NCBI GenBank assembly: GCA_002715965.1
Contig: PBAL01000035.1
Location: 1 to 48,358 of the forward strand
Direction of reading: 5' to 3'
Source of the DNA: Verrucomicrobiales bacterium
GTDB taxonomy: Bacteria; Verrucomicrobiota; Verrucomicrobiia; Limisphaerales; JAYPXF01
Length of the DNA: 48,358 nt
Shown here: piece after piece, positions 41,914 through 48,358 of the stretch
Layout of the letters: every line of letters begins with the position of its first letter
Numbering within the stretch: the stretch's first letter is position 1
Program-made: the position numbers and the translations under genes
The notes under the pieces: generated by a model
Told to the model about the DNA's origin: nothing
The model's database searches: none
The model's input: only the letters and a program-made list of their open reading frames with translations

Positions 41914-42543
41914 ATGGCCGCCAAGCAGAAACCCAGTCCCTTGCTTCTCGTGGTAAGCGCCCCATCTGGGGCGGGCAAGACGACGCTGTGCAATCGGCTG
42001 TTGAGAAGTTCACCCAATGTCGCACGCGCCATCACCTGCACGACGCGCGACCCGCGGCCGGGCGAGAAGGACGGGAAGGATTATTACTTTCTGAGGGCTG
42101 CGGATTTCTTGAAGCGCGTGCAGGCGGGCAATTTCCTGGAACACGCCACGGTTCACGGGAGCAGCTATGGAATTCTGAAGAGCGAGATCACGAGCAAGCT
42201 GCGTGCGGGCGAGGACGTGGTGTTGGCGGTGGATGTTCAGGGCGCGGCAACGATTCGCAAGCAGGCGATGGAGGACAAGCGGCTTTGCGAAGCGTTGGTG
42301 GAAGTGTTCATCCTGCCGCCGAGCATCGCTGAATTGAGACGCCGTTTGCAGGGGCGCAGGAGCGAGACGGCTGCCACGCTGCGCAAGCGATTGGCGGAGG
42401 CAAAGCACGAGATCACGCAATGGAAGCATTATGACTACGTGATTCTCAGCGGAACGAAGAGCCAGGATTTCCAGAAGTTCAAAGCCATTTACGAAGCGGA
42501 GAAGCTGCGGCAACATCGGGTTTCGACACCAAACATCCGTTGA
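41914..42543 (+). CDS. gmk: Guanylate kinase
   Basis: A 209-residue guanylate kinase, which phosphorylates GMP to GDP with ATP. The P-loop is SAPSGAGKTTLCNRLL near the N-terminus, followed by the GMP-binding blocks CTTRDPRPGEKDGKDYYFLR and LEHATVHGSSYGILKSEI, then VLAVDVQGAATIRKQ, VFILPPSIAELRRRL and the lid motif RSETAATLRKRLAEAKHE. The start is the ATG at 41914, ten bases after the yicC stop. The longer open frame upstream runs inside yicC in another frame and is not used. coaC begins two bases after its stop. The usual third gene, rpoZ (RNA polymerase omega), is not between them. Confidence 0.97.
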   Translation: MAAKQKPSPLLLVVSAPSGAGKTTLCNRLLRSSPNVARAITCTTRDPRPGEKDGKDYYFLRAADFLKRVQAGNFLEHATVHGSSYGILKSEITSKLRAGEDVVLAVDVQGAATIRKQAMEDKRLCEALVEVFILPPSIAELRRRLQGRRSETAATLRKRLAEAKHEITQWKHYDYVILSGTKSQDFQKFKAIYEAEKLRQHRVSTPNIR

Positions 42544-42545
42544 AC

Positions 42546-43106
42546 ATGGGCAGGCAGAAAAACATCGTCCTTGGCGTGACCGGCTCGATTGCAGCGCACA
42601 AGGCCGTGGACGTGGCCAGTCAACTGACCAAGCGAGAATTCAAGGTCGAAGTCGTGATGACCAGGGACGCGCAGCGCTTCGTGACGCCACTGCCGTTCAA
42701 GACGATTTCCCGCAACCCAGTCGTGACGGATTTGTATGACGAAGAAGATGGATGGAAACCGACCCACATCCGTTTGGCGGACGAGGCGGATCTGTTGCTC
42801 ATCGCGCCGGCCACGGCGAATATCCTGGCGAAGATGGCCACTGGAATCGCCGACGATGCGCTGAGTTGCATCGCACTCGCATTGAATCCGGATGCGAAAT
42901 TGATCATTGCGCCGGCCATGAACGGGAAGATGTGGCTGCATCCGGCGACCCAACAGAACGTGAAGATCCTGGAGGAACGTGGCGCAATCTTCATTGGTCC
43001 GGAAGAGGGGATGTTGTCCTGTGGTTACGAAGGCATTGGCCGGCTTTGGGAGACTGCGGGAATCGTTGAGCTGGCCAGCAATGAACTGAACGGAAGCGCA
43101 TCATGA
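42546..43106 (+). CDS. coaC: Phosphopantothenoylcysteine decarboxylase-type flavoprotein (CoaC)
   Basis: A 186-residue HFCD flavoprotein, the decarboxylase half of CoaBC in coenzyme A synthesis. It has the FMN-binding start IVLGVTGSIAAHKAVDVASQ, the LLLIAPATANILAKMATGIA block with the PATAN motif, DDALSCIALALN, and the APAMNGKMWLHPATQQN signature that holds the PXMNXXMW active site. LSCGYEGIGRLWE replaces the usual LACGxxGxGRM block. The protein ends there, so the CoaB synthetase domain that is normally fused is absent and must be encoded elsewhere. ATG at 42546 is two bases after the gmk stop. Its stop overlaps the kinase ATG by four bases. Confidence 0.92.
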   Translation: MGRQKNIVLGVTGSIAAHKAVDVASQLTKREFKVEVVMTRDAQRFVTPLPFKTISRNPVVTDLYDEEDGWKPTHIRLADEADLLLIAPATANILAKMATGIADDALSCIALALNPDAKLIIAPAMNGKMWLHPATQQNVKILEERGAIFIGPEEGMLSCGYEGIGRLWETAGIVELASNELNGSAS

Positions 43107-44701
43107 AATCTCCCATCATCGAGCTGCTCCAACAGCTGCTGTATGCCCCTGATCCGGATGCGCAGCACATCAGCAATCGCATCCGGTTGATGGAACGCGA
43201 CATTGGCGTGACGACCAAGGTCATCATCTTGGGGCTGCTCGGTTACGCGCTCTACTTTCAGCCCGATGTGTTTGCGGCCTTCGATCACCTTTCTGGCTCC
43301 GACAGTGCGGAACTCGCCCTGGCAACCGTTCGTGGCGCCTTCCTCAGCTATTGCGTCCTGAACCTCATCGTGATCGGCATGCTGTTAGCCATGACCTGGC
43401 TGCCTCTGACGACACTCCAATGGGCGGTGTTCATCATGAACCTGATGGATGCCATCTTTGTGTCGCTGCTGGTGAATCTGACGGGTGGATTGGAGTCGAC
43501 CTTCTACTGGGTGTTCCTCTGCCTGATCGTGCGCAACTCAATCAGCGTTCCCCAGCATCGTTACCAGGTCGCGATCAATCTACTCGTGATCACCTGCTAC
43601 ATCTTTTCTCCGGTCATCGGCAGCACTATTGAGAATATTGTCGAACAGGTGAATCAACCCGAAAGTGTTTCACAGGAAGTTGCGACCGCCATTTCCACGA
43701 ATGAAGTCGTGGTCGCCGACACGAACTTCGCAACGTCGCTGAGCAACAACATTGCAACCGCCACGAATCCCGCCGTGCGCATCAATGGCACGAACGTAAC
43801 CCGCCGCCACACCGTCAACCTGGAAGGCACCGAGCTCAACTTCAAGGACGCGCTCCTTGCCGCGATGTTCCAGCTCACCGACCCGCGCCAATGGCAGTCC
43901 AAGCTCATCCGTATCGTCCTGCTCGCGCTTTTGAGCCTGTGTTGTTACGGAATCAGCGTGTTGTGGAATTACCAATTGCAGCAACGTGCGGAGGAAGAGG
44001 AATTTGCCAGCCGCCAACACCAGTTGCGTTCCACCGGCCGGCTTGCCGCCGAGATTGCACATCGCCTGAAGAACCCGCTCGCAATCATCAACAACGCTGT
44101 CTTCAGTCTCAGACGAGCGCTCCCCGACGCGGAGGAGAAGGTGAATCAGAAGATCGAAATGATCAAAGAAGAGGTGGACCGTTCCGACCAGATCCTCACC
44201 GAACTGATGGGATATGCAAAACTCGCAGACGCAAAAGTTGAGCGGCTGAACATCCGCCCCGCCATCGAGCACGCGAAGAATTCAGTCTTTCCATCGGGCT
44301 ACGAACACGACATCCGGATCACGACCGACATCCCGGAGATGCCCCCGCCTCTGCTGATGCAACGGCTGCATCTCAGCGAGATTCTGGTAAATCTCCTGAC
44401 CAATGCCCGCGAAGCGTTGAGCGGCAAGGGCGAACTCAAGATCCAGGTTGAGGTCAATCAGGGTGAGAACATCCGTGTCCGCCTGACGGACAACGGTCCC
44501 GGCATGTCGGCGAACAAGGCGGAGAAGATCTTCGACGCGTTTTATTCCACTTCGGAAAAGGGCACGGGACTTGGACTCGCCATCGTGCGCCACAATGCTG
44601 AGATCTACGGGGGCAAGGTCGAGGTGGAATCCGAGCTTGGAAAAGGGACAAGCTTCATCCTAACCTTTCCCTTCAAAGCCACCGCCCCGCAGGAGTCATG
44701 A
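43103..44701 (+). CDS. Membrane-bound sensor histidine kinase
   Basis: A 532-residue kinase. Five or so hydrophobic helices fill residues 35-175 (VIILGLLGYALYF, CVLNLIVIGMLLAMTWLPLT, AVFIMNLMDAIFVSLLV, LLVITCYIFSPVIG). A soluble stretch of about 90 residues follows (180-265), then another helix near 275-295 and a coil. The kinase core has RLAAEIAHRLKNPLAIINNA (phospho-acceptor His320), the N box NLLTNAREAL, DNGPGMSANKAEKIFDAFYS and KGTGLGLAIVRHNA. The signal sensed is unknown; the membrane part resembles no sensor I can name. Its start overlaps coaC by 4 bases and its stop overlaps the regulator gene by 4, so the pair is translationally coupled. Confidence 0.93.
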   Translation: MKSPIIELLQQLLYAPDPDAQHISNRIRLMERDIGVTTKVIILGLLGYALYFQPDVFAAFDHLSGSDSAELALATVRGAFLSYCVLNLIVIGMLLAMTWLPLTTLQWAVFIMNLMDAIFVSLLVNLTGGLESTFYWVFLCLIVRNSISVPQHRYQVAINLLVITCYIFSPVIGSTIENIVEQVNQPESVSQEVATAISTNEVVVADTNFATSLSNNIATATNPAVRINGTNVTRRHTVNLEGTELNFKDALLAAMFQLTDPRQWQSKLIRIVLLALLSLCCYGISVLWNYQLQQRAEEEEFASRQHQLRSTGRLAAEIAHRLKNPLAIINNAVFSLRRALPDAEEKVNQKIEMIKEEVDRSDQILTELMGYAKLADAKVERLNIRPAIEHAKNSVFPSGYEHDIRITTDIPEMPPPLLMQRLHLSEILVNLLTNAREALSGKGELKIQVEVNQGENIRVRLTDNGPGMSANKAEKIFDAFYSTSEKGTGLGLAIVRHNAEIYGGKVEVESELGKGTSFILTFPFKATAPQES

Positions 44702-46128
44702 GCAAGGCCCTTCCCCCAATCCTCCTGATCGACGACGAGAAGAACATGCGCCTCTCGTTGCAGTCGATGCTGGCGGACGAGGATTACGCGGTGGAAGCCG
44801 TGGAGAGCGCCGAGGAAGGCATGGACCAGCTCGCCAAACGCAGCTACTTCATGGTCATCACCGACGCGCATCTGGATGGCATGAGCGGCTACGAGTTTCT
44901 GGGCAAGGCCAGCAAACTTCACCCAAACGTACCCGCCCTCATGATCACCGCCTACGCCACGCCCAAGCTCGCGGTGGAGGCAATCAAGGCGGGCGCCGTT
45001 GACTACCTGCCCAAACCTTTTGCGCCGGAGGAACTTCTCCATGCCGTCAGCCGCTGCGCGGAACGGCACACGCTCATTCGCCAGAACCATTCGCTGCGCC
45101 AGCAGGTTTCCGAAGGATATTCGCTCGATCAGATCATCGGCAAATGTCCGTCCATGGACGAACTTCGCGAACTGATTCAGACCGTTGCTCCCACTGATGC
45201 CACGGTCTTGATCCTCGGCGAAAGCGGCACCGGCAAGGAACTCATCGCCGGCGCATTGCATGCCCTGAGCCAGCGTGCGAATGAAACCTACGTTCGCATC
45301 AATTGCGCGGCCATCCCTGAAACGCTTTTGGAAAGCGAACTCTTCGGCCACGAGAAAGGAGCCTTTACCGGCGCGCTGAAGCAGAAGGCCGGGCGGGTTG
45401 AAGAAGCCGACGGGGGCACGATCTTCCTTGATGAGATCGGCGATATGAGCCGGCCGCTTCAGGCCAAGCTGTTGCGCTTCCTTGAGGACGGGAGTTTTAC
45501 CCGCGTGGGCGGGAACGAAGAGCTTCGCGTCCACGTCCGCCTCATTGCTGCGACCAATCGCGACATCGTGGACGCCATCCAGCAGAACGAATTTCGCGAA
45601 GACCTGTTCCACCGGCTGAACGTCGTACAGTTCCGGCCCGCACCGCTGCGCGACCGGAGCGACGACGTGTTGTTGCTCGCCAACTACTTCCTGAACACTT
45701 TTGCCGCACAGTTGAAGAAGAGTGATCTCACCCTCTCGGATGAAGCCACGGACAAACTTCGTTCCCATTTCTGGCCCGGAAACGTCCGCGAGCTTCGCAA
45801 CGCCATCGAGCGCGCGGTCATTCTCAGCCAGGGAGAAATCGGGGCCAAGCAACTGCCCGATTTCGAACTTGAAACCAGGCTGCATGGGAAGGAAGAGGAT
45901 CAATCTGCGAAAGCTCCTTCCGCGCCCATCGCAATTGACCAGTCGTTGGATGAACTTGTTTCCGGCTACGAGAAGAACATCATCACCAGTTCCCTCGAAC
46001 GCAACCGCTACAGCATCAACAAGACGGCCGACCAATTGAAGGTGACCCGGCACGCATTGCGCTACCGGATGCAGCGTTTGAACATCAACAATGAATCCGG
46101 CGAGAGCGACTCAGGCGGGGACAAATGA
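44698..46128 (+). CDS. NtrC-family sigma-54-dependent response regulator
   Basis: A 476-residue regulator: receiver domain ([18 protein letters not shown], phospho-acceptor Asp56 in [10 protein letters not shown], Lys in YLPKPF); AAA+ domain with Walker A GESGTGKE near residue 173, GAFTGA at 221-226 (the loop that contacts sigma-54), Walker [13 protein letters not shown] and the [18 protein letters not shown] sensor II block; and a Fis-type helix-turn-helix near 436-462 ([20 protein letters not shown]). All motifs needed to activate a sigma-54 promoter are present. Its targets are unknown and no sigma-54 gene lies in the window. It is coupled to the kinase by a 4-base overlap. Confidence 0.96.
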   Translation: MSKALPPILLIDDEKNMRLSLQSMLADEDYAVEAVESAEEGMDQLAKRSYFMVITDAHLDGMSGYEFLGKASKLHPNVPALMITAYATPKLAVEAIKAGAVDYLPKPFAPEELLHAVSRCAERHTLIRQNHSLRQQVSEGYSLDQIIGKCPSMDELRELIQTVAPTDATVLILGESGTGKELIAGALHALSQRANETYVRINCAAIPETLLESELFGHEKGAFTGALKQKAGRVEEADGGTIFLDEIGDMSRPLQAKLLRFLEDGSFTRVGGNEELRVHVRLIAATNRDIVDAIQQNEFREDLFHRLNVVQFRPAPLRDRSDDVLLLANYFLNTFAAQLKKSDLTLSDEATDKLRSHFWPGNVRELRNAIERAVILSQGEIGAKQLPDFELETRLHGKEEDQSAKAPSAPIAIDQSLDELVSGYEKNIITSSLERNRYSINKTADQLKVTRHALRYRMQRLNINNESGESDSGGDK

Positions 46129-46134
46129 CGCTCC

Positions 46135-46485
46135 ATGGATCCGTCCGAGTTCACTCCTTTGATCGCGGCATTCGATCCCACCGATGTGGTGAACGGTCCC
46201 GGTTCTCCGGCCGGTTCCTCGAATCAGCCCGGTGCCGACGGCCACAAGACCATCTTTCTCGGGGTGGGCATCATCCTGATCGCCGGCATACTCTGGGCTC
46301 TGTTGCTTCGCCGGCAGAAGCCCGGCATATCAACCACCATCGAATCCGCCTCCCGCAATGTCGGTCAACGGCGCAGGTCCGCAAAGGACAAGAAAAACAG
46401 GCGCCCCATTTCGGAGGAAGGAGGACTCCCCCCCGTTCGCAAGGAGCGGCGCGCACAATCCCCGCCGTATGAACCCGTCGACTAG
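46135..46485 (+). CDS. Small single-span membrane protein in the kinase/regulator operon
   Basis: A 116-residue protein starting 6 bases after the regulator stop. Residues 1-38 are polar and loop-like (DPTDVVNGPGSPAGSSNQ), followed by one hydrophobic helix (KTIFLGVGIILIAGILWALL) and a basic cytoplasmic-type tail (RRQKPG, QRRRSAKDKKNRRP). No family was recognised. Its tail overlaps the next gene start by 17 bases, so it is almost certainly translated as part of the operon. It could be a partner of the sensor or of the downstream membrane-associated synthase; that is inference from position. Confidence 0.7.
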   Translation: MDPSEFTPLIAAFDPTDVVNGPGSPAGSSNQPGADGHKTIFLGVGIILIAGILWALLLRRQKPGISTTIESASRNVGQRRRSAKDKKNRRPISEEGGLPPVRKERRAQSPPYEPVD

Positions 46486-47341
46486 CGAAGACATCACCCA
46501 GAAGAGCGCCTCGAATCTCGCGCTGGCCTTCGTGATGTTGCCGCGGGAAAAACGCCAGCATATGACTGCCTTATACGCTTATTGCCGGGAGGTGGACGAT
46601 GTGGCTGATGAGGAAACCACCCCGCTTGTCGATCGTCGCGCCCAACTCGCGTTCTGGCGCAAGGAAACCAAGCTCGCCTGTGAAGGCGGCTCCCCGAAAC
46701 TGCCCGTCATCAAGGAACTTCAGCACGCCATCCTCGATCACAACCTTCCCTACGATCTTTTCGACGAACTTCTCCAAGGCGTGGAAGCGGATCTGGACAA
46801 GGATCGTTACGAGACCTTTGAAGAACTTGAGCAATACTGTTATCGCGTCGCTTCCGTGGTCGGGCTGCTGAGCATCGAGATCTTCGGTTACACAAATCCC
46901 AAATGCCACGACTACGCAGTGGAACTTGGCAAGGCCCTGCAATTCACCAACATCCTTCGCGACGTCGGCAACGACGCGGAACGCGGCCGCATCTATGTTC
47001 CGCAAGAGGCATTGAAACAATTCAACGTAAACGAGGACGACATTCTCAAAGGTCGTTACACCGAGGAGTTCAATGAGCTTGCTGGTGATTTTGGCTCTCG
47101 CGCGCGCAACTTCTACCAATCCGCCCGCGACACGCTTCCGAAGGAGGACCGGCGTTCCATGGTCGCTGCCGAGCTCATGGGTAGTGTTTACTGGAAGCTG
47201 CTTTGCAAGGTCGAACGAGCCGGATACAAGGTGCTGAATCCCACGCCCACCAAGCTCAGCAAACCGCACAAGCTCTTCCTCATCGTCCGCAGCTGGTTCC
47301 GGCATCTCACCGGCCGGGTCGCGCCCACTTATGGCGTCTGA
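46469..47341 (+). CDS. hpnD: Squalene/phytoene synthase family protein, HpnD-like
   Basis: A 290-residue trans-isoprenyl diphosphate synthase of the squalene/phytoene synthase family, closest by pattern to HpnD (presqualene diphosphate synthase of hopanoid synthesis). The two Asp-rich metal/diphosphate sites are ALYAYCREVDDVADE and LRDVGNDAERGRIYVP. YCYRVASVVGLLSIEIFGY and the LQFTNILRD lead-in are also typical. The ATG at 46469 fits family length; the open frame extends further upstream inside the small membrane protein gene. HpnC, HpnE and a squalene-hopene cyclase are not in the window, so phytoene synthase activity remains possible. It closes the yicC run. Confidence 0.9.
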   Translation: MNPSTSEDITQKSASNLALAFVMLPREKRQHMTALYAYCREVDDVADEETTPLVDRRAQLAFWRKETKLACEGGSPKLPVIKELQHAILDHNLPYDLFDELLQGVEADLDKDRYETFEELEQYCYRVASVVGLLSIEIFGYTNPKCHDYAVELGKALQFTNILRDVGNDAERGRIYVPQEALKQFNVNEDDILKGRYTEEFNELAGDFGSRARNFYQSARDTLPKEDRRSMVAAELMGSVYWKLLCKVERAGYKVLNPTPTKLSKPHKLFLIVRSWFRHLTGRVAPTYGV

Positions 47342-47552
47342 ACCGGCACGCCAGCTCACCGCCCCCGGCTTCGTCCTCACCAACCTCGCCGCGAAGTTTT
47401 ATCTGCGCGAGAAAGTGAGCGCACTGAGATGGAGTGGTGTCGTCCTGATCGTCATCTGCGCGGGATTGATCACGTTCAGCGAGAAACAGAAGGATACGAG
47501 GAAACAGTCACTTCCAGGAACCGAACAGCCGGCGCAAGCGCCTTTGGAATGA
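47331..47552 (+). pseudogene. EamA/DMT-type transporter relic, C-terminal end
   Basis: An ATG inside the end of the previous gene opens a 73-codon frame: after about 11 unrelated residues comes APGFVLTNLAAKFYLREKVS, then ALRWSGVVLIVICAGLITFS and a polar tail. This is the last two helices of a drug/metabolite (EamA or small multidrug-resistance-like) transporter, with the FYLREKVSxLRWxGVxLI pattern typical of the final repeat. At least eight preceding helices of an EamA protein are missing. A complete tiny two-helix protein is possible but less likely. It borders the intact synthase gene with no decayed transition. Confidence 0.6.
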
Positions 47553-47615
47553 GATTGAGACAAGGATGAGGAAAACGATTGGGAAGCGGGGAACGTGACG
47601 GATCCGCTTGCCCCT

Positions 47616-48358
47616 TCAACCCTCTACCTCTCCCACTCCCTGCTGCCATTTCAACAACTCCTCCGGAACCGCATCCGGATATAACCGGTGCAAACACGCG
47701 GCAACCGCATCGCACAGAATTCTAGGAAGTTCCGATGGGGCTTCACGATCCACCTTGCGGAGTTTTTCGAATTCAGAATCGAACAACGATTCGAACGAAG
47801 TCATCACCGACTTCACTTCATCCACCCTGTGTTTGGGATGCTCGGCATCCCGCCATTCACCACGGCCACGCCCAAAGTGGGCGACCGCGAGGTATCGCAG
47901 GATCAGCGATTCCGCAACTCCGCGCAGGAATTGCGGGGACCAGCTCACGTGCGATTCGTTCTTTCCGCTGATGAAGTTGTAACTCTGCGTGGCCAACACA
48001 CCACCGGTCGCACCCAGGATACCCCCGATCACCGCCCCACCGCCGAAGGTCAATCCACCCGCGGTAAAGTCTGCGGCCAATCCGGTCAACGCTCCGCCGA
48101 GGAAACCCGAGATGGTCCCAGCCAGTCCCTTGTCCGCCGGTTGTTGGATAGCAAAGTCGTCCTCGAATCGCTCCTCGATCTGGCGTGCGGATTCGCCGGA
48201 GAGTCCATGGATCGCGATCACATCCGTCACCGCTTCCGCCAGCCGATTCATCATTCGCTCGCCAAGTCGCGTCATGGCATCGCGTTGCGGTGCCTTCAGC
48301 GAATCCATGACCGGACTCAGCATCTTCTCGGCAAATTTTTGTGCGGGAAGCTCTTCAC
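47616..48358 (-). CDS. DUF3482 GTPase-associated membrane protein, C-terminal part
   Basis: The frame is open to the window edge, so the N-terminus, normally an Era-like GTPase domain, lies outside. About 247 residues are visible. They match the DUF3482 region: a helical stretch (RLGERMMNRLAEAVTDVIAI), a glycine-rich membrane or pore-like segment (GFLGGALTGLAADFTAGGLT, FGGGAVIGGILGATGGVLAT), then SWSPQFLRGVAESLILRYLA with AVAHFGRGRGEW, the most diagnostic block. A polar C-terminal part follows. The function of the family is unknown; DUF2868 and DUF3482 genes are usually neighbours, so a DUF2868 gene may lie just outside. An internal ATG at 48323 is not the likely start. Confidence 0.85.
   Translation of the reverse strand, partial: EELPAQKFAEKMLSPVMDSLKAPQRDAMTRLGERMMNRLAEAVTDVIAIHGLSGESARQIEERFEDDFAIQQPADKGLAGTISGFLGGALTGLAADFTAGGLTFGGGAVIGGILGATGGVLATQSYNFISGKNESHVSWSPQFLRGVAESLILRYLAVAHFGRGRGEWRDAEHPKHRVDEVKSVMTSFESLFDSEFEKLRKVDREAPSELPRILCDAVAACLHRLYPDAVPEELLKWQQGVGEVEG

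Noticed and set aside
44605..46053. 482-codon open frame on minus
   Set aside because: Antisense to the NtrC-type regulator, which has all its motifs; not a gene.
1..48358. tRNA, rRNA, CRISPR array, phage module or toxin-antitoxin pair
   Set aside because: None found: no cloverleaf-type motif, no regularly spaced repeats, no structural phage genes and no paired small genes with known folds.

Overview
The window looks like a chromosomal segment of a free-living Verrucomicrobium-type bacterium (PVC group, probably the Pedosphaera/Limisphaera side), GC about 60%. The lineage call rests on gene content: a DUF1501 plus DUF1549/DUF1553 pair, a DUF6797-type propeller dehydrogenase, fused SecDF, a pseudopilin with the [20 protein letters not shown] leader, and a LamG/Ig/SBBP surface protein ending FFRLRRP. 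No tRNA, rRNA or CRISPR array was seen.

Layout. 1-2.9 kb: relics of a CBM48 protein and of a small conserved protein, then fdhD and a TIGR02466 oxygenase, then the wreck of an NAD-salvage locus beside a REP-like repeat. 3.0-8.8 kb (minus): yajC-secDF, terC and recJ. 8.9-17.5 kb (minus): a 1,333-residue surface protein and the DUF1549/DUF1501 pair. 17.6-25 kb: a GH71/99-like secreted protein, an alpha/beta hydrolase, prepilin peptidase, two fused gene relics and a propeller dehydrogenase. 25-28 kb: full-length rapA. 28-33.5 kb: two tiny ORFs, a phytoene-desaturase-like FAD enzyme, alpha-glucan phosphorylase and a frameshifted membrane protein. 33.5-40.1 kb: a PQQ-like propeller protein, an AlkD relic, a pseudopilin, and a BtuB-like receptor behind a cobalamin riboswitch. 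40.2-40.9 kb: a MITE-like element and an integron-integrase relic. 41-47.3 kb (plus): a tight run yicC-gmk-coaC-kinase-NtrC regulator-small membrane protein-squalene/phytoene synthase, followed by an EamA relic and, at the edge, the C-terminal part of a DUF3482 protein.

How the genes work together. Export and the envelope dominate: YajC/SecDF, prepilin peptidase with a candidate substrate pseudopilin, many secreted proteins and a TonB receptor. The kinase/NtrC pair is translationally coupled to coaC and shares a run with a presqualene/phytoene synthase.

The most unusual observation is how many genes are collapsed rather than randomly decayed. In at least eight places recognisable family segments are joined directly, with the middle or an end missing (CBM48, NMN adenylyltransferase, NAMPT, heme-binding protein, response regulator, AlkD, integron integrase, EamA), while the neighbouring genes are intact. 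This suggests a strong deletional process, or else a systematic assembly artefact; read mapping would separate the two. I found no convincing wholly new defence or metabolic system.
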